From the NCBI GenBank assembly GCA_963764205.1, contig CAVXRN010000002.1, forward strand, positions 1,736,001 to 1,800,000: a DNA stretch of 64,000 bases, written 5' to 3'. Both the position numbers and the translations under genes were made by a program. A model generated the notes under the pieces. The model saw only the letters and a program-made list of their open reading frames with translations, searched no databases and was not told the origin of the DNA. The DNA comes from Chersky-840 sp963764205 (GTDB lineage Bacteria > Actinomycetota > Acidimicrobiia > Acidimicrobiales > UBA8190). Shown here one piece after another: positions 1-8,910 of this stretch (its first letter is position 1; each line of letters opens with the position of its first letter).

Positions 1-460
1 TGGTCGACTCGAAGGGCGACGTCGTGGTCGTCGAGCGCGCGACGCCGTCGTCGGACGGCACCTGACCTGACGAGACGGCGTCGTTCGTCGACACAGGCGC
101 GGCCCCGCTGCCCCTGCTCAACTCGATGACTCCCACGATGGCCAGGATGAGGACCACCACCGCGACGCAGAATCCGATCAGCTTGAGCCGTGCGTCGATC
201 GAACGTCGCGAACCCTCGGGAGGTAACGCCGCCGGCACGACCGGCGCCCCCGCTTCGCCCGCTTCGCCCGGTGCCCCCGCTTCGCCCGGTGCCCCCGCTT
301 CGCCCGGTTCGTAGGTGAACGGGGTGATGGCCGAGGGGATGTCGACCCAGACGACGCCGTTCCAGAACCGTCGCTGTCCGGTGGCCCGGTTCCGGTACCA
401 ACCAGCTTTGAGCCCGGCCGGACCGCCGCTCGGGCCGCTCGGGCCGGCGACGTCGCTCAT
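1..460 (-). CDS. DUF2510-type single-pass membrane protein (partial, runs off left edge)
   Basis: Reading leftward from an ATG at 460, the frame is open to the window edge, so the C-terminus is missing. Residues about 17-40 hold a DUF2510-like motif (GWYRNRATGQRRFWNGVVWV), a short tryptophan-rich module common at the ends of actinobacterial membrane proteins. A low-complexity GEAGAP repeat follows, encoded by an 18-bp tandem repeat at about 250-308. A single hydrophobic helix (LKLIGFCVAVVVLILAIVGV) and a Ser/Thr-rich outer segment come next. The topology suggests the DUF2510 module in the cytoplasm and the rest outside. Its function is unknown. Confidence 0.75.
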   Translation of the reverse strand, partial: MSDVAGPSGPSGGPAGLKAGWYRNRATGQRRFWNGVVWVDIPSAITPFTYEPGEAGAPGEAGAPGEAGEAGAPVVPAALPPEGSRRSIDARLKLIGFCVAVVVLILAIVGVIELSRGSGAAPVSTNDAVSSGQVPSDDGVARSTTTTSPFEST

Positions 461-724
461 CGAGACCGCCTATGACGGCATCGCTCTCGAGTCCCGAAGG
501 AACCAGGACGACAGTGATCTCGGTCCATCGTGCCCCCGCCAGACAACCGGGCGTTGCACCGCCGCAACAGCCCGAACTGGCACAGAATGTAACCGATCGC
601 TCTCGGCCCCAAAAAGCCGGCGGCACCAGCCGTCCCACCGCCACACATTCCCGGACGCCCGCCACGAGGACCCCGAGCGTCCTCCGGGGTCCGCCTCCTA
701 CACTCGAACACGAGAGGAGGCGGC

Positions 725-1183
725 ATGCTGCTCGACGGTTTCAACCATGTGGCGGTGCTGACCAACGACACGGGCCGACTGCATTCGTTCTACCGCGAGG
801 TGTTCGACGCCGACGTTGTCACCGAGGACCAAGGGGGCCCCGGGATACGGCTGACCTTCATCCGGATCGGCGAGGGGGCGGAGCTCAACGTGTTCGAGAT
901 CGATGGCAACACCGAGTCGCAACGCCAGACGCCGATGTTCGGGCGCGGCCGAATCGACCACCTCGGGCTTCAGGCCGCCTCGCTCGAGGCCTTCGAGGAG
1001 ATCCGCACCCGGCTGATGGCCCGGGGCGCTGCTGACAGCTTCGTCACCGATTTCGGCCCGGTCCTCAGTCTGTTCTTCCGCGACCCCGACGGCCTCGAGG
1101 GAGAGGTGTGCGTGGCGAACCCCGACGCCGTGCCCGGGGCCATGAACCCACCCGGCACACCGGCTGCGCGCTACTGCGCCTGA
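725..1183 (+). CDS. VOC (glyoxalase/dioxygenase superfamily) protein
   Basis: This 152-residue protein starts with FNHVAVLTNDTGRLHSFYRE, the usual first beta-alpha-beta strand of vicinal-oxygen-chelate proteins. A second half (RIDHLGLQAAS ... FFRDPDGLEGEVCV) ends in the characteristic DPDG-x-E element. The His near residue 8, the His of DHLGL and the Glu of GLEGE are candidate metal ligands. AGGAGG lies 5 nt before the ATG, which supports the start. The substrate cannot be told from sequence; members include glyoxalases, fosfomycin or bleomycin resistance proteins and dioxygenases. It stands alone between two leftward DUF2510 genes. Confidence 0.85.
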   Translation: MLLDGFNHVAVLTNDTGRLHSFYREVFDADVVTEDQGGPGIRLTFIRIGEGAELNVFEIDGNTESQRQTPMFGRGRIDHLGLQAASLEAFEEIRTRLMARGAADSFVTDFGPVLSLFFRDPDGLEGEVCVANPDAVPGAMNPPGTPAARYCA

Positions 1184-1199
1184 GCGACGACCCGCGCCG

Positions 1200-1802
1200 T
1201 CAGTTGGCCGGGCCTTGCTGGACGTCGACCCACGTCTCTCCGCTCCACCGGCGCCGTGCCGTCCAGGAGCGTCCGTCCCAATAGACCTGTTCGCTCATGT
1301 GATCGGGGTCCGAGTGCCAGCCGACGTCCCGGGGTCGTCCGGGCGCCTGGGGCACGGTCATGGGGCGAGGACCGACGACGTGCTGTGTCGGTGCCAGGTA
1401 CGGCGCCGGCGCGGCGCGCGGCGCGCGCCGTCTGCGAGCCCGGACCACGAACACCACCAGCCAACCGACCACCACGAGCCCGATGAGCGCGTACCCGACG
1501 ATCGCTCGGGTCGGGTGTCCGGGATTGCCCGCAGGCGGTGTCGTCGAGGTCGGCTGGCTCGTGGGCGCATTGGCGGCGTATCTCCCGGGCCCGGCAGTTG
1601 CGCCGGCCCCGGCTCCCGGGCCACCCACGGCCGGGAGTGCGTGCCCCGCCGGCTGAGGCGAACCGGTGACGACGGCCCATGGAGCGGGTGGCGTCGCCGA
1701 CGCGGGTGGCGCCGACGCGCCGCACACTCCGAGCACGGCGACCACGAGAACGCCAGGCAGAACCGGTGCCAATCGCCTCGTCCGCCTGAGGTGCTCGTGC
1801 AC
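1200..1802 (-). CDS. Exported/membrane protein with C-terminal DUF2510 module
   Basis: The 200-residue product begins with a signal peptide or first membrane segment (LAPVLPGVLVVAVLGVCGAS) and a Pro/Ala-rich stretch. A second helix near residues 97-117 (AIVGYALIGLVVVGWLVVFV) is followed by an Arg-rich stop-transfer sequence. It ends with a DUF2510 motif (GWHSDPDHMSEQVYWDGRSW). The C-terminal module would be cytoplasmic. No catalytic motif is visible. It lies 14 nt from the convergent VOC gene, and the next leftward gene is another protein of this class, so a small family cluster is present. Function unknown. Confidence 0.8.
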   Translation of the reverse strand: MHEHLRRTRRLAPVLPGVLVVAVLGVCGASAPPASATPPAPWAVVTGSPQPAGHALPAVGGPGAGAGATAGPGRYAANAPTSQPTSTTPPAGNPGHPTRAIVGYALIGLVVVGWLVVFVVRARRRRAPRAAPAPYLAPTQHVVGPRPMTVPQAPGRPRDVGWHSDPDHMSEQVYWDGRSWTARRRWSGETWVDVQQGPAN

Positions 1803-1910
1803 GCCCTGAGTGTATTGCCCGGCCTGAGCACACAGACGAACGGGACGTGCGCGCCTCGTGCTTATCGCGACGACATTGCGGTCGACGTGGTCCAGTCGCC
1901 CGTCGGAGCC

Positions 1911-2252
1911 TCAGGCGGTCGGAGACCCCGGCAGCTCGCGTACGGCTCGCTCCAGGCGCTCCACCTCGCCTGCGAATTGCAAGAGGGCGATCCGCAGCGC
2001 GGTCGTCACCTCGAGGAGCTGCCCACACACGTCGGTGGTGGAGGTGGTGCCGGGAGGCTCCGAACCGACACCCGGGGCCGTCGGCGCGGGCGGTGACGAC
2101 GGCGCAGACGTTGCCGGCGGGACCGGCGGTGACGACGTCACGGGCGCTGCCGGCGGGACGGGCGGTGGGGTGTAATTGGGATGCAGTTCGGGCGGATACC
2201 ACTTGCCGTCCGACGCCAACCACCATCCCGCTCCCTGGGCAGTGTCACTCAT
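1911..2252 (-). CDS. Small protein with N-terminal GWW-x-ASDGKWYPPE module
   Basis: This 113-residue protein opens with GWWLASDGKWYPPELHPNY, the short aromatic module found on many Acidimicrobiia proteins and related to DUF2510. A Pro-rich linker of about 45 residues leads to a C-terminal helix (TTALRIALLQFAGEVERLERAVRELP) likely to form a coiled coil. No membrane segment is evident. The ATG at 2252 was chosen because the module normally begins a few residues after the start; a longer reading frame exists upstream but is not protein-like. It may be an adaptor for membrane partners, but that is a guess. Confidence 0.65.
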   Translation of the reverse strand: MSDTAQGAGWWLASDGKWYPPELHPNYTPPPVPPAAPVTSSPPVPPATSAPSSPPAPTAPGVGSEPPGTTSTTDVCGQLLEVTTALRIALLQFAGEVERLERAVRELPGSPTA

Positions 2253-2373
2253 CGGCCGGAGGGTACCAGGCGGTCGAGGCGAGCCCACCGCGGGCCCTCG
2301 TGCCGTGCTCAGGACGAGGAGTGGCGTCCCAGGGTTCGGTGTGCGCTGCCGCCGCGGTGCCCGGCGACGTGTC

Positions 2374-3612
2374 TCACCGCAAGATGCCGGTGTGGCCCAG
2401 TGAGTAGCGACCGGGCTGGGGCCACACGCACACCCCATGGGGTCCGTCGCCGACGGGGACCCGGGCGATCTCTCTGCCCGTCGTGGTGTCGATGGCATAG
2501 ACATCGGAGTCGTAGCGTCCCGACAACCAGAGCACCTTGCCGTCGGCCGAGACGCCACCCATGTCCGGACTGGCGATGTCGTCGTCACGGGGCGCATTGG
2601 CCCCGGTCTCGGGCGGGAGCACCCAGGTGGCGACGACGCGCCGCGTGGCGAACGAGACCACCGAGATCGTCCCTGCGTCGCGATCCGTGACATAGAGATC
2701 TTGCGCATTGCGGCTGACGTAGAGACCGTGCGCCCCTTTGCCCGTGGGGAGGAAGCCGAGCACTCGAAGCGAATCGCCATCCACTTCCCACACACCGTCG
2801 GCTTTGAGGTCGGCGACGTAGAACACGGTCCCGTCGGGCGACAACTTCACGTCCTGGGGCTCGGCCCCCGCCCCGAGCGAGAGGGTTCCCACCAACGTCT
2901 GGGTGGCCACATCGACCTTCAAGAGCTCGCCCGAGAACTCGCACGAGGCGATCAGGTATCGCCCGTTGGCCGAGAAGTCCATGTGGTCGACACCGCGACA
3001 GGGCACGTGGAGGGAATGAATGAGCGCCATGCTGTGGGGATCCCGGAAGTCGAGGCGCTGCAAGGCTTCGGCCACGACGATGGCATAGCGACCGTCAGGG
3101 GTGAAGTACATGTTGTACGGATCTTCGACGTGCACAGGCGGCCCGGGAGCGCCGGTCACCGGGTCGATGGGTGTCAAGCTGTTGCCCTGGTCGTTGGTGA
3201 CCCACAAGGTCTTGAGATCCCACGACGGCACGACGTGTTGCGGCTCGATCCCCACCGCGAACTCCCGTACGACCTGATCGGTGGTGGGGTCGATCTCGTC
3301 GACCGTGTCGCTCAGGCTGTTGGGAACATAGATCAGGGGTCGAGCGGCCTGGGCGACCGGGCTCAGGTCCCCTGCACCGTCGGCGGCATAGATGTCGCAG
3401 GGATCTTGCACCGGCGGCATGCCGGGCAGCGGATCGGTGACCGCAGGACAGGCGACGTCGTGTCGCGCCGCCCGAGTCAGCGGCGTGGGCAAGGCGTTGC
3501 GCTGCCGGTGCGGTCCGGTGCCGTTGGCACTGTTGGCGAGGAACACCCCGAGGACCACGACCACCGCAACACCGAGGACGAGCGCGACCCAACGCCGGAC
3601 CAGGGCTGCCAT
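2374..3612 (-). CDS. Membrane-anchored YVTN/YncE-type beta-propeller protein
   Basis: The 412-residue product has an N-terminal signal anchor (RRWVALVLGVAVVVVLGVFL) and then repeated propeller blades. Typical blade motifs are YVPNSLSDTVDEIDPTTDQV, VTNDQGNSLTPIDPVTG, VADLKADGVWEVD and YVTDRDAGTISVVSFATRRV. The family (YVTN or lactonase-like propellers) acts outside the cell in binding or redox roles, usually without a defined reaction. The start is uncertain: an in-frame ATG at 3651 would add 13 residues, and neither has a well-placed ribosome site. I chose 3612 because it begins directly before the positively charged end of the signal anchor. Confidence 0.8.
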   Translation of the reverse strand: MAALVRRWVALVLGVAVVVVLGVFLANSANGTGPHRQRNALPTPLTRAARHDVACPAVTDPLPGMPPVQDPCDIYAADGAGDLSPVAQAARPLIYVPNSLSDTVDEIDPTTDQVVREFAVGIEPQHVVPSWDLKTLWVTNDQGNSLTPIDPVTGAPGPPVHVEDPYNMYFTPDGRYAIVVAEALQRLDFRDPHSMALIHSLHVPCRGVDHMDFSANGRYLIASCEFSGELLKVDVATQTLVGTLSLGAGAEPQDVKLSPDGTVFYVADLKADGVWEVDGDSLRVLGFLPTGKGAHGLYVSRNAQDLYVTDRDAGTISVVSFATRRVVATWVLPPETGANAPRDDDIASPDMGGVSADGKVLWLSGRYDSDVYAIDTTTGREIARVPVGDGPHGVCVWPQPGRYSLGHTGILR

Positions 3613-3860
3613 CGGTGGGTGATGCGCTCCTCGTCGCACCGCTGCATGCATCCGGCGCAGCTACGGGCGCCGGGGGGTGGTCGATTCGCCGCTCCGCCGA
3701 ATCAACCGTTGCCGCCGACTCCGCATCTCGCTGCACCTCGTTCTCACGGCCCGATCAACACCGACCGACCGAGCAATGGTAGCGACGACCCGTCGGCCGA
3801 CGGGGTGATCCGGGCCGACGGGGCGGAGGCCTGCTCCTTCCCCTGGCCCACGCCGTGCTC

Positions 3861-6449
3861 CTAGCCCGCGAGCGCCATCCCGACGATGGGAGCGTCGAGA
3901 CGCGTACCGCCTTCCGAGCCCGCGAACTGGGCGTCACCGAACGCGAACACGCCACCGTCGGACCCGACGAACCAGTACCCACCGGCGTCACGGGTCGCTG
4001 CCATTCCGACGATGGGAGCGTCGAGAGGCGAACCACCTTCGGACCCGTCGAAGGGGGCGTGGAAGGCGAAGATGCCGCCGTCGGCCGCCACCAGCCAATA
4101 GCCGCCGGTGGCCGTGTCCGCAGCCATGCCCACCACCGGACGACTGAGCGCGGTTCCACCCATTGACCCGTAGAACGGCGCGTTGCCGAAGGCGAACACC
4201 CCTCCGTCCTTGGCGACCAACCAGTAGCCGGTCCCGAACGGCATCGCTGCCATTCCCACGATGGGTTTGTGCAGCCGCGTACCTCCCATCGATCCGTAGA
4301 AGGGCGCGTTGAAGGCGAACACGCCACCGTCAGCTGCCACCATCCAGTAGCCACCCGTCACGTTGTCCGTGGCCATGCCCACGATGGGGGCGTTGAGCCT
4401 GGTACCTCCCATGGATCCGTAGAACGGCGCGTTGAAGGCGAAGATCCCGCCGTCGGATGCCGCCATCCAGTAGCCCCCGGTGCGGACATCGCTGGCCATG
4501 GCGACGACGGGCGCATCGAGACGCGTGCCACCCATCGATCCGAAGTACTGGGCCGTCCCGAACGTGAAGATGCCGCCGTCCGAGCCCACCAAGTCATACC
4601 CCTGGGTGATCGGTGGTGGTGGCGGTGGTGGCGGCAGGTACGTGGGACACGGCCATCCGCCCGCCAGCGGCGTGCCCAGTCCCGTGGCCGGGTCGTACCC
4701 GGCGCTGGCCGGGAACTCGGCGCCGCCGTACGTACCGGTGAGATCGTTGTCACCGTTCACCACGTCGGTGAGCGATGTGCCATAGCCGCCCTGGTCGGCC
4801 AGGCCATAGAGGAACGGCGCGAGATCACCGCGACGGGCTCCACCGCAGCCGCTGCCGGTGTCCCCCACGAGACCCGCGATGACCGGAGCCGCCACACTCG
4901 TGGCTCCCCCCCCGACCCATTGCCCGTCGACGAAGAACGTCTGGAAATCGGCGTCCGCCGATATGTCGGGCACGTTGCGACACGATGTGCCACACGCGTT
5001 GGTGGTCGTCGACCACTGGTACGGGCCCGATTGCCACGGTGGCTCCCCGAAGTACCGGGACATCCCGCCGCCGCTCGCGCCGATACCACCCTGGGCCACA
5101 GCGCACGAAGGCCCCGACGCTCCCTGGCACAGGTTCCAGACGCTGGCGGTACCTCCGAACCCACTCGTCCCGCCCACGGCGGTGACCCAGGGGTCGGAGG
5201 CGGGAAAGTCGACGTTCAATGCGGTGCTCTGGGCGTTCGGTCCGGCGTTGTCGACGAAACAACCCTCCGATCCCGAGTCGCCCGAGGCGGCGAGGACCGT
5301 CTGGCCTTGTGCCGCGGCCTGTGCGAGCAGCGTGTCCTCCGACAGGAATCCGCCGAGAGCGGCATCGGGCTCGCACAGACCGAGGCTGACCGAGATCACG
5401 CTGGCGGTGTCCTGGTTCACGATCGCAGCCCACGTGTCGTACGAGCCGGTCGCCGAGTTCGGCCCCTCGTAGGACACGATCGAGGCACCCGGCGCCTGGG
5501 TGGCGATCTGTTCGATGTCGACATCGGCCTCGGCGGTCCCCTCCGCGCTGATCGAACCGCCACCGTCCACCGCCACCGTGGACACCGGGTTCGAGAGACC
5601 GAAGCACGATTGGTACGCGCTCACGTCGAGGCCGTCGTGAGGCGACAACTCGAATGCCGCCACGGTCTGCCCCGCTCCTGTCTGGCCGGCACCGATCAGC
5701 CCGCCGATCCCATAGGCGTCGCCGACCTGATCGGGCGTCAGGATGCCGTTGGCCGAGGCGAACGACGCCGCCGCGGGGCACGGCGCCGGCCCCGAGGCGT
5801 GCGGCTCGAGTGAAGTTCCAGATGCAGATGCAGGTACGGGTGCGGGCGCGTGCTCGAACACGTCTCCGAACTGGAGCGACGCCATGTCGTCGAGACCGAG
5901 CACGCCTCCGACGCCGGCGGCGACGCTGGCGGGCAGCAGTGGGGCGCGATCGGCCCGATAGCCCACTTGACGATCGGCGAGTCGGTAATTCTCGAACGAC
6001 ACGCCGAACGCCGATTCGACGGTCGCCGCCGGCGCCGACACGGTGACCGTGAAGCCTGAGCGCGCATCGCCCCCGAGGCCGACGCTTCCCAGCCACTGCT
6101 GCAGGCGGCGCACGGTGCGAGCATCGGGGCCGAACTCCTGCACGAATCGTCCGGGGCTGAGCCAGTGGTGGTACTGCGAGGAGCCCTTGTCGTAGAGCCG
6201 GCCCAGGAACGCGTCGAGCGCGCCCGGGTTCGCAGGCGGGAGCACCAGTTCCACCTGCATCGTGCGGCTCGCCTCGACTGCGCCGACGGGCTCAGCTCCG
6301 ACCGGGATGGGGGACGGGGCGAGACGGGCCTCTCTGGTCAGGGCGGACGTTGCACCGGCCTGGGGCGCGAGTGCGACCGACACGCCCGCGCACGACACGA
6401 CGAGCGGCAGGGCCAATCTCCCCCACCTCCTGCGGACCCCCCCAGCCAC
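3861..6449 (-). CDS. Secreted S53 (sedolisin/kumamolisin) peptidase with six C-terminal repeats
   Basis: An 862-residue pre-pro-peptidase. A signal peptide (residues 1-33) is followed by an S53 pro-domain (about 50-200, with QYHHWLSPGRF). The catalytic domain has E307 and D311 (EADVD), the oxyanion Asp in SGDSGS (D391) and the nucleophile in GATSVAAP (S518). The calcium-site element GYDPATGLGTP lies near 585. A run of eight prolines leads to six repeats of 41-42 residues (617-862). Sedolisins cleave proteins at acid pH after self-processing. The start is a GTG at 6449 with GGAAGGA 8 nt upstream; a longer open frame runs into the divergent oxidoreductase gene and is rejected. The repeats probably bind a surface or substrate. 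Confidence 0.93.
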   Translation of the reverse strand: MAGGVRRRWGRLALPLVVSCAGVSVALAPQAGATSALTREARLAPSPIPVGAEPVGAVEASRTMQVELVLPPANPGALDAFLGRLYDKGSSQYHHWLSPGRFVQEFGPDARTVRRLQQWLGSVGLGGDARSGFTVTVSAPAATVESAFGVSFENYRLADRQVGYRADRAPLLPASVAAGVGGVLGLDDMASLQFGDVFEHAPAPVPASASGTSLEPHASGPAPCPAAASFASANGILTPDQVGDAYGIGGLIGAGQTGAGQTVAAFELSPHDGLDVSAYQSCFGLSNPVSTVAVDGGGSISAEGTAEADVDIEQIATQAPGASIVSYEGPNSATGSYDTWAAIVNQDTASVISVSLGLCEPDAALGGFLSEDTLLAQAAAQGQTVLAASGDSGSEGCFVDNAGPNAQSTALNVDFPASDPWVTAVGGTSGFGGTASVWNLCQGASGPSCAVAQGGIGASGGGMSRYFGEPPWQSGPYQWSTTTNACGTSCRNVPDISADADFQTFFVDGQWVGGGATSVAAPVIAGLVGDTGSGCGGARRGDLAPFLYGLADQGGYGTSLTDVVNGDNDLTGTYGGAEFPASAGYDPATGLGTPLAGGWPCPTYLPPPPPPPPITQGYDLVGSDGGIFTFGTAQYFGSMGGTRLDAPVVAMASDVRTGGYWMAASDGGIFAFNAPFYGSMGGTRLNAPIVGMATDNVTGGYWMVAADGGVFAFNAPFYGSMGGTRLHKPIVGMAAMPFGTGYWLVAKDGGVFAFGNAPFYGSMGGTALSRPVVGMAADTATGGYWLVAADGGIFAFHAPFDGSEGGSPLDAPIVGMAATRDAGGYWFVGSDGGVFAFGDAQFAGSEGGTRLDAPIVGMALAG
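3864..4601 (-). repeat. Six tandem 41-42-codon repeats in the S53 peptidase
   Basis: The unit reads roughly GYW-(M/L)VA-x-DGG(I/V)FAF ... GSMGG-x-LDAPIVGMA. Six units are present; the first (GYDLVGSDGGIFTF) is divergent and units 2-4 share NAPFYGSMGG. The unit is widespread on secreted Acidimicrobiia proteins and probably forms a small propeller or solenoid. Confidence 0.9.
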
Positions 6450-6522
6450 GACGTCATCCTTCCACGGATCCCGCGCCCACCGAGTGCGGACAACCCCCGG
6501 GCCAGACGAGTGCGCGAGAGAT

Positions 6523-6553
6523 TTGACAAGCTGGTCGGGATCGTCACTACGGT
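6523..6553 (+). promoter_or_regulatory. Candidate sigma-70-like promoter of the FAD oxidoreductase
   Basis: A consensus TTGACA at 6523-6528 and TACGGT at 6548-6553 are separated by 19 bp. The second box ends 7 nt before the ATG at 6561, and no Shine-Dalgarno sequence is present, so the mRNA is probably leaderless. Confidence 0.5.
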
Positions 6554-6560
6554 CACAGAA

Positions 6561-8129
6561 ATGCCGGATTACGACGCCATCGTCATTGGCGCGGGCCACA
6601 ACGGCCTCACGGCATCGGCAGTCATGGCGCGGGGCGGGATGCGGGTCCTGTGCCTGGAGAAGAACCACTTCATCGGTGGGATGGCGTCGAACACCGAATT
6701 GGCACGCGGCTACCGCTTCGAACTGGCGGGGTCGATCCAGTTCCCGATCCCCAACGAGATCTTCGAGGACCTCGGCTTCGACTCGTGCCCCATCTACGAG
6801 CCCGAGGTCCAATCGGCCAGCATCGGGGCAGCCGGGCAAGCGCCGATACTCCTCTACACCGACCCCGAGCGCCTGCTCGACCATCTCGGCACCACCCTCG
6901 GCTTCGACGCGTTGGCCGGCATGGCCGAGGTCGCAGCATGGGCGGACGCTCCGGCGCGGGCGATCGGTCGGTTCGACGTCCGGAAGCCGCCCAAGTCACT
7001 CGACGAGATGTGGGCATGCGCATCCGACGAGAAGGAGCGTGAGGCGATCCGCACCGCCATGTTCGGCAGCGTGATGGACGTGGTCGACCGGTACCTGCCC
7101 GACCGCCACAAGCATGCCCAGATCCGCAGCATGCTGAGCTTCCTGGCGGTCAACTCCACCTATAGAGGCCCGTACACGTCGGGAAGTGCCCTGTGCCTCG
7201 CCTTCGCACTGGCGTCCCCCGGCAACGCCACGATGTCCAAGGTGCGGGGCGGGATCGGCACCATGGCCGAGCACCTGAGGGTGCTGTTCGAGCACCACGG
7301 AGGCGAGCTCCGGCGTCATGGCAAGGTCGCCAAGATCGCCGTCTCCGGTGGCCGGGTCCAAGGGGTGGTCCTGAGTGACGGGGACGTGGTCTCCGCGCCG
7401 GTGGTGGTGTCCAATCTGGACCCGACGGCCACGTTCACGCAGCTGCTCGAGCGCGAGGCGTTACCTGACGCCTTTGCGCAGCGCATCGACGCCATCGACC
7501 ATCGGGCCGCGTACTTCCAGATCCATTTCGCTCTGTCCGGACTGCCGGAGTACACCGGTGTCAACGAGGTTCTCAACCACGGAGACCTGCGCCACAACGT
7601 GACGTTCTTCGGGACGGCCGAGCAGATGCAGCTGGACTACGAGAACTGCGTCCGCGGTCGGGTGCCGGCGTCCCCCTCGTTCAACCTTCAGATCCCCACA
7701 CTGCGAGACCCCGGTCTGGCTCCCCCCGGGAAACATGCGGCGAGTACCTTCGCCTTCTATTTCCCCATCGGCGCGACACACGCGGAACAGGCGCGATTGC
7801 GAGACGAGATGGCTGAACGCATCGTCGCGAAGATCGCGGCGGCGGCACCGAATTTTCCCGACCTGATCGAGCGTCAGTTCAACTATCCGGCGTACACCTA
7901 CGAGTTGATGTTCGGATGCACCGGGGGGGACTTCACACACGGGCTGCTCCAGCCGGAGTTCATGGGGCCCTTCCGGCCCGGGCCGACGGGCTGGCCCGAC
8001 AATCCGGTTCCGATCGAGGGGCTGTTCCTGTGCGGCGCAGGATGCCACGGCGGTCCCGGCATCACCTTCATCCCTGGCTACAACTGCGGCTACGCCGTCT
8101 TGGACGCGGCCGATCCCTCGCGGTTGTAG
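6561..8129 (+). CDS. FAD-dependent oxidoreductase, phytoene-desaturase/PYROXD2-like
   Basis: The 522-residue protein begins with a dinucleotide-binding fold, DYDAIVIGAGHNGLTASAVMARGG, with GAGHNG as the glycine-rich turn and EKN closing the first beta strand. The C-terminus has the second FAD motif typical of amine-oxidase/desaturase folds (GLFLCGAGCHGGPGITFIPGYN). Such enzymes oxidise carotenoid, retinoid or amine-like substrates; the substrate here is not predictable. No carotenoid genes are nearby. The start at 6561 matches the usual position of the fold and sits just after a promoter. Its 3' end overlaps the convergent DUF2834 gene by 40 bp. Confidence 0.88.
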   Translation: MPDYDAIVIGAGHNGLTASAVMARGGMRVLCLEKNHFIGGMASNTELARGYRFELAGSIQFPIPNEIFEDLGFDSCPIYEPEVQSASIGAAGQAPILLYTDPERLLDHLGTTLGFDALAGMAEVAAWADAPARAIGRFDVRKPPKSLDEMWACASDEKEREAIRTAMFGSVMDVVDRYLPDRHKHAQIRSMLSFLAVNSTYRGPYTSGSALCLAFALASPGNATMSKVRGGIGTMAEHLRVLFEHHGGELRRHGKVAKIAVSGGRVQGVVLSDGDVVSAPVVVSNLDPTATFTQLLEREALPDAFAQRIDAIDHRAAYFQIHFALSGLPEYTGVNEVLNHGDLRHNVTFFGTAEQMQLDYENCVRGRVPASPSFNLQIPTLRDPGLAPPGKHAASTFAFYFPIGATHAEQARLRDEMAERIVAKIAAAAPNFPDLIERQFNYPAYTYELMFGCTGGDFTHGLLQPEFMGPFRPGPTGWPDNPVPIEGLFLCGAGCHGGPGITFIPGYNCGYAVLDAADPSRL

Positions 8130-8554
8130 CGAATCTGGCGTTCCACGAACGCGAGGTAGAAGGCCATGGAGAAGGCAAGACTGGTGAAGAGACTCATGAC
8201 GAAGAAGAGCCACGGGGCCACCAACCCGCGCCGTCGCCCGTCGACGATCGTCCAGAGCGGCAGCAGGACCAGATTGACGATCGTGTAATCCTGGGCCGCG
8301 GAGTCCGACGCCCAGTTGGAGAAGAGGGCCTTGGTGTAGTTGATGTAGCTGGCGGTGTGCGGGTTGTGGTGCACGTACATGACGTTGAAGTACCAGCCGA
8401 TGCACAGCGAGGCGACTCCGCAGAAATAGAACGTCCCTTCGAGCAGCGAGACCGGCCCGACGCCACCGCGGCGGAAGAGGTGCCGGTTGCACGCGAACGC
8501 CGCAGCGGTGCTCACAAGGCCGAGCACTCCGTAGAACACCAGGGACTTCGTCAT
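8090..8554 (-). CDS. DUF2834-like multi-pass membrane protein
   Basis: This 154-residue protein has four predicted helices: SLVFYGVLGLVSTAAAFACN, TFYFCGVASLCIGWYFNVMY, IVNLVLLPLWTIVDG and APWLFFVMSLFTSLAFSMAFYL. The arrangement and the TIVNLVLLPLW and YTKALFSNW-like segments match the DUF2834 family of bacterial membrane proteins, whose role is unknown. It converges on, and overlaps by 40 bp, the FAD oxidoreductase gene. The overlap is real coding on both strands as far as the reading frames show. Confidence 0.75.
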   Translation of the reverse strand: MTKSLVFYGVLGLVSTAAAFACNRHLFRRGGVGPVSLLEGTFYFCGVASLCIGWYFNVMYVHHNPHTASYINYTKALFSNWASDSAAQDYTIVNLVLLPLWTIVDGRRRGLVAPWLFFVMSLFTSLAFSMAFYLAFVERQIRYNREGSAASKTA

Positions 8555-8910
8555 GGCCCTCCCCGAGCCTCGTGTCGCATGGACAGGTCTGTGTCGGACC
8601 GCCCGTCACGGGCATCCCGACACACCATCGCCCATGCCGGCGACACCGTCCATCTCGATGGCCCGACGGCGCTCGTCCGCGCATTACCGGCCGGTCACTG
8701 GCCCGCGGAGATCCCGGACGCGTACCCTCGTCGTCTCTAGGCAGGTGGGGGGTGTCTGGACGCGGCGGAAGCGGGGGGGCCACGGCCCTCCCGCTTCGCG
8801 TCGGGCCCATCCCTCCCCGACCGAACGTGCTGCTCATGCCCGAGGGGCACCGTGCTGTTTAATGATCGGGGAGCGGACGCACGCACGGTCGCCGCTCAGG
8901 GGGACCAGAG
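8555..8910. other. Intergenic stretch between divergent genes
   Basis: About 356 bp separate the DUF2834 gene and the lipoprotein gene. The only suggestive element is an AT-rich TTTAAT near 8858, which could be a -10 box for the rightward gene. I see no RNA gene or repeat. Confidence 0.4.

Noticed and set aside
2437..3864. Long rightward open frame of 475 codons
   Set aside because: It lies opposite the beta-propeller gene, is His/Arg/Gly-rich, and shows no domain or start signal. It is a mirror frame caused by high GC content.
4269..5813. Long rightward open frame of 514 codons
   Set aside because: It is opposite the S53 peptidase gene and its apparent repeats are reflections of that gene's repeats.
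6450..6884. Upstream extension of the S53 peptidase frame
   Set aside because: It overlaps the divergent FAD oxidoreductase and its translation is not protein-like. The GTG at 6449 with a good ribosome site and signal peptide is preferred.
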